Assembly (NCBI GenBank): GCA_019022495.1
Contig: JAFEKR010000007.1
Coordinates: 2,604,001 to 2,668,000 of the forward strand
DNA: 64,000 nucleotides
Direction of reading: 5' to 3'
Source of the DNA: Epichloe hybrida
Taxonomy: Eukaryota > Ascomycota > Sordariomycetes > Hypocreales > Clavicipitaceae
The notes under the pieces are model-generated. The model did no database searches. It worked only from the letters and a program-made list of their open reading frames with translations, and was not told the DNA's origin. Made by a program: the position numbers and the translations under genes. Shown in pieces: positions 12,429 through 23,878 of the stretch. Numbering within the stretch: position 1 is the stretch's first letter; each line of letters begins with the position of its first letter.

Positions 12429-13976
12429 CTAGTACGCAGGACAGCCTCCCTCCGCGCGGTGGAAGGCGTTGGAAAAGAATGTCTGCATGGCCGTGTAGTG
12501 GAATAGAATGCCTCCCAGTACAGCGGCATGCCACAGGTTGTGGCTACCACCGATGTAGTCAAACATGCCAGGCCACCAGCGTTCAGGAATCTTGCTTGCG
12601 TACACGATTGCGCCGCCAAAGTAGACCAGAATGGATTTCAGGATGGGGGAGTAGAATGTGATGACGAAGTCGGGACCATGGGTCAGAGACAACTGCAGCA
12701 TGGGCATGAATCCCGTCAGGGCAAGACCCACAAAGAATGCCACTCTCACCCAGACCATATCCGGTCCATTAAACCTGGGATGCCAAGGCAGGATGACACC
12801 ACCGAATCCCAGAGAGGCGGTAAGACACATGTAGATCCAGCGGCTCACGGGATCGCAGTAGAATGCGGTATATTCTGTGGTCATGATGGAGGCGGCAATT
12901 AGCAGGGAAATGCCCGTGTAGTCGACGCATGCGAAGATGGAAATTGCATCAACGTCGGCAACGGCATTCATGGTGTGCCATATGGTCGAGCAGACCAGTG
13001 TGAGACAAGCCATGACGAAGAAAACGGCAGCCACGAACACATCACTCTTGGAGCTGAGTGAGAAATTGGTGCTGGCGGGATAGAAATAAAAGGCAACTGC
13101 CAAGACGAGAAAGAGTCCAATGACATGAGACCAGATATTGATGAATTCGTTGGACATGTTGAAGGCCGATTGCACGCACTCAATCTTGGTCTCGGTGAAG
13201 CGGTAGCCTCTCTTTATGTGAGGATTGTTTCGCCAGGGGGTAGGCAGTTCGTGGTATTGAATCAGGCGTGTCTCTCTGGCCTTTGCCACTGCTTGTTGTA
13301 TGTGCTCCTCTAGTGAGAGCGCTGCTCGTCTTGCCCTTTCCAGACCTTCGTCCATGACACCCCTGGCCCTCTCAATACTTTCGTTGGCAACGCGGCGACC
13401 TTCACCCATGAAGGCCTCTGCGGCGTTGGCCGCATTGGCAAGACCTTGCTCCCGTAGCTTGTATGTGCGTGCTTCAAACTCGGAGAGCATGCCCTCGAGA
13501 AGATCAACCCCCACGCGAGCCTTCTCGTGCAGCGACTCAGTAGCCGCAAGAGTTTCCTGGTAGCGCATCTCGAGTGTCTCGACCATGATCTGCAGGCGAC
13601 GTCTTCCGGCGCCAATGACCTCCTCGGAGGCATGCGAGCATCTTGTTCTGACGGCCTGGAGCGTGCTAAAAGCGCGAGAAAAGCTGTAGTCCTTGCTGAG
13701 GTCGCCGTAATAACTTTCGAGGGAATCGAGGCGGCGCTCTAGTTCAGAGAGGAATAGGTCGACTTTCAGCAACAGGCCCTCTTCGCCTTCCATGATTGTT
13801 TCCACAATTGATCTTCTCCGAGGCAGTGAGAAGGAATGCCGTCGCCGCCGTCGGTTGGTAGGACGCTCGTTGTGCTTCGGCTCGGAGCCAGATGCTGCGG
13901 CTATATTTGTTGTATTATCATCGTCGCGAATCTTGTAGCCACAGGCCGAGGTGAGTGCAGTGGTCACGTCGCTCAT
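12429..13976 (-). CDS. IZH3: PAQR/hemolysin-III family membrane protein, Izh3-like, with N-terminal coiled coil
   Basis: Single exon, 515 residues. I start at the ATG in a strong CCACCATGA context. Residues 1-75 are basic and Ser/Arg-rich. About residues 80-250 are helical and charged, with heptad-like patterning. About 265-510 form the seven-helix PAQR domain. The putative zinc ligands of the superfamily are visible: His in STIWHTMN, the Asp in CVDYTG, and the paired His of GSHNLWHAAV near the C-terminus. Yeast Izh proteins are relatives of adiponectin receptors that affect zinc and sterol homeostasis; Izh3 is the member with a long N-terminal extension. PAQR proteins resemble ceramidases, so a link to the sphingolipid hydrolase gene in this window is possible but speculative. 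Confidence 0.9.
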   Translation of the reverse strand: MSDVTTALTSACGYKIRDDDNTTNIAAASGSEPKHNERPTNRRRRRHSFSLPRRRSIVETIMEGEEGLLLKVDLFLSELERRLDSLESYYGDLSKDYSFSRAFSTLQAVRTRCSHASEEVIGAGRRRLQIMVETLEMRYQETLAATESLHEKARVGVDLLEGMLSEFEARTYKLREQGLANAANAAEAFMGEGRRVANESIERARGVMDEGLERARRAALSLEEHIQQAVAKARETRLIQYHELPTPWRNNPHIKRGYRFTETKIECVQSAFNMSNEFINIWSHVIGLFLVLAVAFYFYPASTNFSLSSKSDVFVAAVFFVMACLTLVCSTIWHTMNAVADVDAISIFACVDYTGISLLIAASIMTTEYTAFYCDPVSRWIYMCLTASLGFGGVILPWHPRFNGPDMVWVRVAFFVGLALTGFMPMLQLSLTHGPDFVITFYSPILKSILVYFGGAIVYASKIPERWWPGMFDYIGGSHNLWHAAVLGGILFHYTAMQTFFSNAFHRAEGGCPAY

Positions 13977-15018
13977 GGTGGAAAGCAATTCTGACCAAAT
14001 CGCGAAGCCTAGGTAACCACTAGTATCCCGATGTGAGAGAGAAGAAGAGAGGACGTCGGATGTCGTTTAAAGGAGGCACGGATGCGGATGCGGCGGGTGA
14101 GGGTGATGAGGGTGAGGGGGGTGAGCCAAGGGCAGGCGGGCAGGCGCAACCAACCGACTGGAAACGAAACGGGACTTTTCGGATTGGAGTGGCGATGGGC
14201 GCTGTTGGGGACTGATTGGCCCAAGGCGGAGCAGCCCAAGACGGAGCAGCCCAAGACGCACTGGATCTACATGTAGGGACCTGGTGGGTTTCACCAGAAT
14301 TGTTGGTTATTAATGCCCGACACGGACCATGGACATGGCTGATGCGGCTCCTTGATTGTTCCCCAACAAACAACTACGGAGGAGGTCGGCTGATGGGCTC
14401 GGGATTGGAGAGGTAGCTCGCAGTGGGCACAGGAGCAGCTGTATGACGCTGATGGCGCTTCGGCCGTCGCACTATTGGTTGGCCTGGATGTGGCCACTAC
14501 ATGTACGGAGTAGTTTCAACAACGGAGATGCAGGCGGCTTGCACCGTCTACGCCAGGCAATCCTCAAGGTTGCTGTGCTTGAGAATGTTCAGCGAGCCAA
14601 TGCCACACACACATGTCAGCACGTGTATCTTCTGTTCAGCAGGATTGCAGCCACTGCGGAGTACCTTCGCAGGCAATTAATATCGACTTCGGAATCAAGT
14701 CGGTGCAAACCGCCATCCTTGTGCTATAAACTTTACACATGCATTCCAAACAGCTTCTGCTTCGAGCACAGTGGGTACGCTTGCCACGGTCACAGTTACG
14801 TTGCAGTGCAGGAGGGATCCACTTCCTCTAACCTCGCCGCGACTTTGTTGTTCTCGTACAACATAAGCACCAAGCTCTTCGATCGTAATTTTCATCTCAA
14901 CGATTCTGAAGCCGCCACCGCAAATCGAGCTTGCCCCTGCGTCACCCTTCGGAATAATTGCAGTAATATCTCTCAAAGGTCGTCGATTTTCCCCACGGTT
15001 CGATCTGCGGCCGCCGCA
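13977..15018. other. Divergent promoter region between the IZH3-like and THOC5-like genes
   Basis: It contains a short imperfect tandem repeat of a GGAGCAGCCCAAGAC-type 15-mer near 14226-14260 and a TACGGAGTA motif at 14504-14512. The long plus-strand frame starting at 14356 merges into the THOC5-like first exon, but the part before 15019 has no conserved content and is read as 5' UTR or promoter. Confidence 0.5.
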
Positions 15019-15787
15019 ATGACCGTCGACAAAATTGTTTCGGAGCCCAGCCTCGTAGCAGTTCTGCAGATTTCCAACCAAGCACGCGACCAGGCGCACG
15101 CCCTCCTGCGCCTAACTGACGAGGCGAGCGATGTTTCTCCGTCTGCTGAGATGCTAGCGGAAATCGCTAAGCAGCAGAAGCATCTGTTAACAAGCATATC
15201 ACATCTCCGTGGCTTGCATCGGAACGCCTGTATCTCAGCTCGCGAGACCAAAACTCAGACCGCAGAGGCACGTCAAGAAGTTGACCGGCTGCATCTCCAG
15301 CTGCAAAACCTCTACTACGAGCAGCGCCATCTTCAAGGCGAAATTGTTGCCTGTGAATCCTACGAGTATGTGCCATCGAGCCCTAACGGCGAGAACTTTG
15401 CACAAAATAGAATCTAATCATCACACTAGTCACAAATACCAGCAGCTGCCCCTCATTCCCGTCGATGAATTTCTCGCTCAGCACCCCGATCATACCGGGG
15501 ATGACGACAACGAGCTTGTGATTGCAAGAATTGATCACGAACGCACTGAGAGAGAGGGTTTAGAGCAGCAACGTCAGGAACTTTTGAAGCGGAAACAGAA
15601 ACTCATTGCTGAAAACAAAAGACGGAAGGACGACCTGGCAAATCTTGACCAAGACCTCGAAAAATTCATCGATGTGAGATTCCCTTTCAACGCTCCTGCT
15701 ATCGTGGGTAGGACATGATTGTACTGACCAAATACACACGTACAGGCTGCGAAACCCATTTTGGAGCTTTTTGAAAAGGCTCCTTGA
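15019..15787 (+). CDS. THO complex subunit THOC5-like protein
   Basis: Three exons: 15019-15365, 15430-15673 and 15746-15787, giving 210 residues. The joins restore CESYDHKYQQLPLIPVDEFL and LEKFIDAAKPILELFEKAP. The protein is almost wholly helical. A region near residues 85-115 (LHLQLQNLYYEQRHLQGEI) matches the conserved core of the THOC5/Fmip family, followed by the PLIPVDEFL segment and a charged coiled coil. Metazoan THOC5 is far longer; fungal forms keep only this core. THO couples transcription to mRNP assembly and export in the nucleus. Membership rests on the core motif. The last exon is only 42 nt. Confidence 0.8.
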
Positions 15788-18593
15788 TTACTCCCGAGCA
15801 CAGGGCCTACTTCATTTGTCATAGAGGCGTCAATTATCCCAAAACATGGACCATCAGGATGAAATCACAGTCGGGCTCAAAACCAACAAAGGAATGCTCT
15901 GCCTCCGCCTTCGTTATTACTCTCCACAGACACTCGCAAATATACTTCGTCAGAGCCCCGAGTTGGATAATATCTTTCGCAGTGAAATGAAGCCGCCTTT
16001 CACGAAGACGTACATGTACAAGTACGTATCAGCCACTACCTCATAGCAATCGCGTAGTCTACAGACTTGTTTGAGCTGGAGCTGGAACCAATACTCAGTG
16101 CCAACGGCGAGTACTCTTAATTATGAGTGTCCGACACGTCAGGCGAATCACTATACACATATGGTGAATCAAGCCTGGAACTGCAAAATATATAGCGACA
16201 ACACCATGCGGCAGTCGAGCAATTTTTTTTTAAGGGAAGCCTCGTGGGATCACGAACTATCGCTGTTAAGGGTCCGAATTGTTCACCGTCAATCCGAGCA
16301 CAAGATGGCCCACTCCTGCCCAAGGGGAAGTGAGGACAGGTCGACGCGGCCACTGACAGTTGTTAAAAGGTAAAGGTTGCCGGCCTGATTATCGGAATGG
16401 CGACTCGGCAAACGGGGCTTGAACACTTCCTAGAGCAACCCTTGGTCTCAGTATTGGACCATTGCCGACGGTTAGCTCAACTGATTCCCTGCGTCAAAGA
16501 CATATTGGATTGTAAGCTTGCGCAAAGAAGAAACGGCTGTCATGCCCCTCAGCTTATAAACTGGAGAAGTGGGCAGCCTGGTAGGGTCACTTATGAAAGC
16601 CTAGTTCCAGCCTCGTGGCAGTGCTCCCGTGGGTTCTAAGGTTCAGGATGAAAATTCGACATTTCTCGTGGCACGTTTATGATTCCTAATTACAAAGAGG
16701 AAGTGGACACTTTGAAGGAGACTCTATAGAGGTTCTAGCCCCTCACTCGCAGGCCCGCTACAGGTACGACTTAAGTTAGCATTTCACTGCAGAGTGACGT
16801 AGGAAGCAAATGCCTTGGATGATGGCGCCAGAAGAGCATACCTGGATCCTACCCTCCTGAACAGATCTGCCTCGGCATGGAACAACGTGAAGCTGAATCA
16901 GGATCAAAAGGCTCTCAGGCTTATTCAAGCAATCGTCAAGAAAGTCCGTTCCATTGACTTTGCCATGCGCCCAGCTGATATACCTGGAGAAGCAGTTGGC
17001 AAAGGTAGCAATTCGGCATGAGCGGCGAGAAAGCTCAGCGCGAAGCACTCCCTGGGCGTGTGTCACAATGTCGTAGTGACGGGCATTGATGGTAGGATTA
17101 CCTATCTCATAAGAAAGTCCTTCTGATGTCTTGCCGGCTAACCAAATTCGTGTAGCCGACGTCATCTTTCGTCCGGTTACTTCACCAATATCACCAGCAT
17201 GCACCATGCTCATGCAGAGACGGCATCAACGACGATGTATGCGGCGCTAATCATATCCGGCCGCAATGCCCACAGTGCTCCCGTAACTGTTCGTGTTGCG
17301 GATGTTCTTTGGTGTGCTGCCGGTACTTCTGGGCTCTATCAGGAGTCGACCATTGCTGGCCCGATTTCTGTGTTTTCTTTGCTGCTGACCTTGGTTGACC
17401 GCGTCGGTGTGTTAGACTGTGATGTCGAAGCCATTTTCGAAGATATACACATGAACATCGAGTGCTTCATTGCCTTGTACGGCAATCTGACTTGCCAGAC
17501 GGTGCTCATTCCCGTAAGCCAGAGCAACGCCACTGGTGGCGGGAAGGGGGACATTCGAGGCACGGCGCTGAATATTAAGGCTCGTTACAAGCAGGCTGTC
17601 CGACACGACACATGTGGGGTGCGTTGAATCCGGCTTTTCTATGCGCAAGGGAGTCGAGATTTGGCAGGACTGCAAGCGTACCACGGGATCTTTTCGACCA
17701 CTGCATAGTCAAAGTAATGAACGAGTCGAGCTTGTACATCTCTGTCATTAAAATCACCAGCACCAAAGACACGCCCGATGAAAACTGCATCTTCTCCGAC
17801 TTGATTGAAGGTAGTTCGACTGAACCTCACTGGGAGCACATCTTCTTTCTACCTCACTCATCGGTTGTTTGAGGCTCGGACGGGCGGACCGGAGTTGGGC
17901 ATAGTGTAATGGGACTCGAAAATAAGTGCTGTAGCCGATATTGCGGGAACATTGAATAAATATCTGGGTTTCACAGATGTCATTTCTAGAGAAGCTTTAT
18001 GTATGCATTGGTCACAAATGAAAATGTGGAAATAAAAGCTTTCCGGCATGTCGTGTCGCACGTCGTGAGTTCCAGTGATGAACTAGCTGAGCAACTGAGG
18101 TTTCAAAAACATGGTTCAAGTCAATGTGTGTGCGCATGGAGTTGTTGAACGGGAGGGAAGTAAAGTAAATAAATACCCTGTAGCTAGCTGGACCCTTTGT
18201 TTTCGTGTCCAACCAGGCAGCGGGGTCCCATTAATCCTTATTACGTATACATGAACAACTGCCGGTGCTGCCTCAGCAACGAGTACCACGCCGCGATAAG
18301 GTGGCTTATCGCGCTGGTTCATTGGTCAGCCATCCAAAGCGGAGTCCTGACAGCCTTTTTAGACCCAGAATTAACTTTGACGGTAAAGAAAAAAATTCGA
18401 AAAGCTCTTCGGCCCAATCTACCTTCACCTCCAGCGCGAGACAGGCATTATTTTCTGGGCCTGTCGACGTTCTCTCTTTGTTCCCTCTTCCCACCGCTGC
18501 CTGTTCTTCTGCACATCCCCAAAGCGAAGGCAACTTCAACCAGATTTTCTATCCCGTGTCCTCCCCGCCGACCACATCACTAGTTAAAACAAA
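15788..18593. other. Gene-poor region with eroded coding-like frames
   Basis: No confident gene in 2.8 kb. Two neighbouring medium frames are present: 145 codons on the minus strand (16776-17213, containing SYEIGNPTINARHYDIVTHA) and 142 codons on the plus strand (17199-17627). Minus-strand readings on either side also contain protein-like fragments in different frames (for example GNEHRLASQIAVQGNEALDV near 17490), interrupted by stops. This pattern suggests an old, broken minus-strand gene, but I could not name a family. The right end includes the promoter of the FKBP gene. Confidence 0.4.
18292..18313. promoter_or_regulatory. Palindromic GATA-type site upstream of the FKBP gene
   Basis: A perfect inverted repeat, CGCGATAAG - GTGG - CTTATCGCG, lies about 280 bp before the start codon. 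Each arm contains an HGATAR-type core, the class bound by fungal GATA factors such as AreA/NIT2. The sequence is certain; factor binding is inference. Confidence 0.5.
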
Positions 18594-20289
18594 ATGTCTG
18601 CTATTCCAGGTCCCGTTTATGGCCTCGAGATCCCGCCTGGCGATGTCTTGATCCCGGCCTCCATGGATTTTCCAGCCTCCGTTAGTACCAATACTTCCCC
18701 TTTGCGCGACCAAAATCCATGTTGATTTGGCGTGAATTGCAAACGGCAATTGGCTCTTGTTTGCCTCGCGATTCGCTGGTACGCTAACATACACCACCTC
18801 CTAGTTCCGCATCACCATGGCTGCCTTGGACCCAACTGACAATCCCGAGCCTGACTACAACGGCGAAATTCCCGCCATTCCTCGCTCTACTCTGCGTCTG
18901 GTCAAGCGTGTCTTCCCAGCTCTTGACGACGATGAGGATGACGAGATTGACGACGAGTACATGAAGGCATTGCTTGCTCGCTCCGACGACGACGAGAACG
19001 AAGAATCCGACGAGGAGGCCAATGGTGGGCCTAGCAACCCTGCCAAGGTCAAGAAACAGAAACAGGCCGCTGCTATCAAGGCCCTCATGGACGCCACCGC
19101 CCAGGACGAAGATGAGGACATGGCCGATGCCAAGCCCAACGGCGTCAAGGGAAAAGGCAAGGGTAAGGGCAAGGCCGTCCAAGAGGTTGATAAAGATGAG
19201 GACGAAGAATCTGATGAGGATGAAGATGATGAGGATGATGACGACGAGAGCAGCGAAGGTGACGATCTCGAGAACTTTGTCGTTTGCACCCTTGACACTG
19301 AGAGAGTAAGCAGCTGGCCGCACATATCAACAAACACCACCTCCTTCCTTCCCCAGTGATTAACGATTCGATACAGAACTATCAGCAGCCTCTCGACATC
19401 ACGGTAAACCACGGCGAGAAGGTTTTCTTTACTGTCAGTGGCACGCATACTGTCTATCTGACCGGAAACTACATCATGGACGATGATGAGATGGACAGCG
19501 AGGACGATGAGGATGATTACGATTTCGACCCCGAGGAGCTCGACTATGCCATTGGCGAGGATGCCACTGACGACGAGAGCGATGAGCTCGACGACACTGC
19601 GGATCCCCGCGTCACTGAGGTCGATTCTGATGAGGAGGAAGCCCCCAAGCTGGTCGATACTAAAAAAGGCAAGAACAAGCGCGCCGCAGCCGAGGCCGAG
19701 GGTCTTGACGATTTGATCACCAAGGCCTCCGACTCTAAGAAGCAGCAGAAGAAGCTCAAGAACAACAAGGGCGAAGCTGTTGCTGCTGAGGATGCCAAGA
19801 AGGACAAGAAGGTTCAATTTGCCAAGAACCTCGAGCAGGGCCCTACCGGCTCTGGCAAGCAGGCTGCTGGCAAGGCTACTACTACTGGCGTCAAAGTCGT
19901 CCAAGGAGTCACCATTGATGACAGAACCATTGGAAAGGGCCGAACTGTCAAGAGCGGTGATACCGTTGGTGTTCGATACATTGGCAAGCTGGCCAATGGC
20001 CAACAATTTGACGGTGAGTGATTGATAATCTCTACTGACGTAACTCCGATATACCTGGACCTACCAGCTCATTTACTTTACAGCCAACAAGAAGGGCAAG
20101 CCTTTCTCTTTCAAGGCCGGTAAGGGACAGGTCATCAAGGGCTGGGATATCGGCATCATTGGCATGGCCATTGGTGGTGAGCGACGCCTGACCATTCCTG
20201 CTCACCTCGGATATGGCTCCCGCGGCATGCCTGGCATCCCCGCCAACAGCCAATTGACCTTCGATGTCAAGCTGCTTGAGATCAAGTAA
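18594..20289 (+). CDS. FPR4: Nucleolar FKBP-type prolyl isomerase (Fpr3/Fpr4 type)
   Basis: Four exons: 18594-18680, 18805-19305, 19377-20013 and 20084-20289, giving 476 residues. The N-terminus ([17 protein letters not shown]) is a nucleoplasmin-like fold segment typical of this subfamily, which continues through the [20 protein letters not shown] strand. Several long Asp/Glu-rich tracts and Lys-rich stretches follow, as in nucleolar histone chaperones. The last 110 or so residues are a complete FKBP domain with [20 protein letters not shown] and the [17 protein letters not shown] loop. Yeast Fpr3/Fpr4 bind histones, isomerise histone H3 prolines and act on rDNA chromatin. The acidic stretches make a spurious 383-codon frame on the opposite strand. 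Confidence 0.93.
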
Positions 20290-21354
20290 GCTACCTCTAG
20301 GCATTCATGCCTTGATGTAGTGTCTACTTTTCTCCTCTTTTGTTGTGTGCCCTTTTCATTTGTGAAAAAAAAAAAGAATATCCCGGCGGCCAATCTGATG
20401 TAGGGCTGGCAAGACCTGGGCAACGGCGTTTTGTCATTGTTTGAGCTTCCTTCTGAATCCCAGTGCGATGCTGAGGAGTCTTGGACCCAATATCCTCTTG
20501 TGTTGGAAGGATTTTTGTCATATCGGGGAGGACAAGACGAAGATCCGCATTTGCCTGTAATGGCGTGTACAAGAGCCATTGCGCAATCTTCAGGATAGAC
20601 CGCCGCTGATCTGATGGGAGGTCAATCAGGCCTTGTTTGTAGAAATCTGGGCGTCTATAAATAAAAGCTTTGTTGTTCACATGAGGTGCTGTGCTTTTGA
20701 GCGACACTGTGCATTATCGAAATATTGGGAAATGTAACGCCGTTGCAGAAAGAGCGAACGAACCTGCATCCAGAATCATGGTGAGTTGCAACCTGGCGTG
20801 TTGTGACTTTTCTCAACCAAGGCAGGTGCCAAAACCAGCCGCCATCTCCAAGTGCGCGACGTGGTTCTGCCACCCCAGCATCGGCACCAGCATCCCCATT
20901 AGCATCAGCATCAGTGTCATGCTTCGGCTCTGACAAGCAGAATTTATATTTGCCCGGTATAAGGGCCGCCGAAGACAGCTAATGCCTTGTTGATGCCTTT
21001 GCGATATTTTTAGGGCATCAGTGTCTACAAGGTGGGCTGAGCCCGACGCGGTCTGATTAGCGAATAGTTGTACTGGGGGAAACATGGCACCAAAGCTGCT
21101 CAACAAGCGAAGCAGCTGCCCGGTGTTGGATCCGATGACCAGACAACCCGCCGTTTCACAGTCAAAGACAGATGAGAGGCGAGACGATGAACAAGCTGCG
21201 CCCAGCACGAGCAGGCCTCGGCCAGGTAGTACCAAGGTCCTTTCCGAGATACGAGATGCCATTCGCGCCATCAAACGTACTCAATATAACTGTTTGTACC
21301 AATGTCTCCATCTCCCACGGACATGATCGATTGACGTTGACTGATGAAGTAAAA
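20290..21354. other. Intergenic between the FKBP gene and PUK1
   Basis: 3' flank of the FKBP gene and promoter or 5' leader of the PUK1 ortholog. The PUK1 frame is open for 61 codons before the chosen ATG, but that part has no conserved content. No other gene recognised. Confidence 0.5.
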
Positions 21355-23878
21355 ATGCCAGGCTCCGATGGTTCGACTGTCTTTGAAGAGACTCGCAGAC
21401 GCTCATCATCGGCAAATCTGGAGAGACAGCAACTCGGTCAAGACTTGCCTGCCGGGCCGGACCCAGTTCCGCTGCGCAGACACAAAGGCATGTCACCAAA
21501 AACTCTCGTAAAAAAGCTTGGGCTCGACAACCTTGGGACGTCTTCAAATGCCACGGTAGTTCTTCGTGGCTCTTTGCTGCGAAGGCGGACGTCGCTGCAA
21601 GCCCTACCCAGTTCCACTTCATCCTTTCCGCTTAGTGATGCTGTCAGTTCGATATCTTCTCTGGGCCCGGATAAATCGTCGGGCATCGGCAATAAGTCGA
21701 CCGGAAAGACATCAGTGGATTCGCGATTGTCGGAATATACCCTCGCAAAAGTGAATCCCAAACGACGACGCAACCGGAGGCACCCATGGTCCAAGTCCAG
21801 CCCTGATGGAGGAGGAAATTTGCAAACCATCGTGGAAGGATTCCATCAGCCACAGCCGACAATTGACACTGTTGAGAAAGCAGCATCAGCCAAGATCTTC
21901 ATGGAAACGTGCTTCAATAACCTTCTCAACAAACCCAACCCGCGGATCGCTCGCTTGCAGTATCTGGAGTCGCAGCTCTACTACAGTCCACATTTAGACG
22001 CGGAAGAAAAAAATGCCATTAGGCAATCATTCTACTACCAAGAGACTTGCCATCTGAGAGAGGCTCGTGCGATCAAAACAAAGTCATTAATGTCGTTGAT
22101 GCAGGAGAACTGCTCACAAGCAGATAGCTATGAACCGCTAAAGACTCTTGGCCGTGGAAGTTTTGGAGTCGTCAAGCTGGTGCGCGAAAGGCCGGACAAA
22201 TCCCACGCATTTCCGCAGCAAGTTTTTGCAATGAAAGTCATACGAAAATCAGAAATGATTCGCAGCTGTCAAGAAGGGCATTTACGGGCCGAGAGAGACT
22301 TTCTGGTGGCGTCTGAAGGCTCCAATTGGTAACGAGACAATAATAACTGTCGATTACTATTCGTTTTCATCTAGCTAACTGTTTCGTGTACAGGGTCGTC
22401 CCCCTGGTGGCCAGCTTCCAAGATTTGACAAGTTTGTATCTGGTCATGGAGTACATGCCAGGGGGGGACTTCCTCGGTCTCTTGGTTCGAGAAAATATTC
22501 TACATGAATCAGTCGCACGTTTCTACGTTGCTGAGATGATCTTGGCTGTCGAAGAGGTCCATCGCCTCAAGTTCATCCACAGGGATATCAAGCCTGATAA
22601 CTTTCTTGTTTCAGCTTCCGGACACTTGAAGATATCAGATTTCGGCCTTGCTTTTGACGGACACTGGTGTCATGATGTATCTTACTACAAATGTCAACGA
22701 TACTTGCTTCTTGGAAAGCTTGGTGTCCGCGTGGATGGAGACGAGCAAGACCAGAAGGAAAGCGCCAACATCAGCTCACAGATCCCTTGGTTGCAGGCCA
22801 TGAAGAAGGTTTTGAGTCGACATGAGAGGAAAAGCGTGGGCGAAGAGAATGATTTACCTAGCCTGCTGGGTTAGAGGAACAGATGTGGCAACCGCGTGTC
22901 TGCAAATTCGGTTGTCGGAACAAGTCAGTACATGGCGCCAGAGGTGATAAAGGCGTGTAGAGGTTCAGAGTACGACGGAAGATGCGACTGGTAGAGCATC
23001 GGCATCATCCTGTATGAATGCCTCTACGGCCATACACCATTCTTTGCCGACGACGGTCGACAACAGACGAAGAGCAATATCTTGGTGAGTACGCCACTCT
23101 GATGAAACCTGGTCCCTGGGAAAAAAAAAGAATTCATGATATTGACCGTAATAAAAAGGACCACAAACAGATTTTCTCGTTTCCGCACCGACCTATGGTA
23201 AGCGACAAGTGCAAAGACCTGATCTTCAAATTAGTTCAGGACAAGGATATTCGGCTGTGCTCGAGACGATACCGCATGAAAGATCGCCGTCCAGCCTACG
23301 ACAGAAGATACACTGACATTTTCGAGAGACACGTGTTTCCCGACGACGCAGAAGATATCAAAGCTCATCGCTGGTTCAAGAACTTTCCATGGGATCGCAT
23401 ACATGCCATAAGTCCGCCATTCATACCACGTATCACCAGCCTCGACGATACCCATTACTTTGACGAGTCTGATCACTTCACGGAGCTCATGGCGTCGTCG
23501 GAAACCGAACCAGCGGATCCCAAACCGGAAGACATCCGCTGGGTGCTTCGGGATTGTAGACCAGTCGTACAGAACTTGGCCATTGAGTTACTCGCCACAC
23601 CTTACGACTCGGCCAGGCTGCGAAGCACGGATCGAAGAATCGACAGAACCTTTCACATAACTCCGGCAGAAAGGAAGACTTTGAAGGCCTTTCTTCGCAT
23701 GCATAAAAGAAAGGAGCAAAAGCGCCCGAGGGACATACTATTGCGAGATCTGAGCACGAAAACGACTGCCATGAACGTACGAAAGAGTACAGCGTTTATG
23801 GGCTATACCTGGCGCCGAATGCGTCCGGGGGGGTATCTTACGCCGAGGGCAGCTCCCTATGAAGTCACCCAGCTTTGA
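21355..23878 (+). CDS. PUK1: PUK1-type AGC/NDR-like protein kinase with two in-frame UAG codons, probably decoded after A-to-I mRNA editing
   Basis: Three exons: 21355-22328, 22394-23084 and 23159-23878, making a 795-codon frame interrupted only by TAG at 22872-22874 (codon 485) and 22992-22994 (codon 525). The kinase core is intact: GRGSFGVV, AMKVIRK, HRDIKPDN, SDFGLAF, MAPEV, and a conserved C-terminal extension ending KSTAFMGYTWRRMRPGGY. Both stops stand where the family has Trp: the first just before RNRCGNR, the second in CDW*SIGIILYE, normally CDWWSIG. In Fusarium graminearum the perithecium-specific kinase PUK1 has stops at the second place that are converted UAG to UGG by sexual-stage A-to-I editing (established knowledge). 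Vegetative translation would end before the APE motif. A pseudogene is the alternative, but the absence of any other damage argues against it. The start is the ATG before PGSDGSTVFEE and is moderately certain. Confidence 0.88.
22872..22874 (+). other. In-frame TAG codon 1 of PUK1, predicted UAG-to-UGG edit (A at 22873)
   Basis: The codon lies between the DFG and APE motifs and is followed by AGGAAC. The A is preceded by T and followed by G, the context favoured by fungal A-to-I editing. Family conservation, as I recall it, has Trp here. Confidence 0.7.
22981..23000 (+). other. Predicted hairpin presenting PUK1 TAG codon 2 in its loop (A at 22993)
   Basis: GATGC (22981-22985) and GCATC (22996-23000) form a perfect five-base-pair stem around a 10-nt loop holding TGGTAG. 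Fungal A-to-I editing sites are known to favour hairpin loops with U at -1. The pairing is visible in the sequence; editing is inference. Confidence 0.65.

Noticed and set aside
18855..20006. 383-codon frame on the minus strand opposite the FKBP gene
   Set aside because: It mirrors the acidic GA-rich codons of the FKBP gene; composition is Leu/Ser repeats and no conserved domain appears.
22872..22994. RIP (C-to-T mutation) as the cause of the two PUK1 stops
   Set aside because: TGG to TAG matches CpA to TpA on the other strand, so RIP is formally possible, but RIP would scatter many changes. Here only two codons are affected, both at editable sites, and catalytic motifs are intact.
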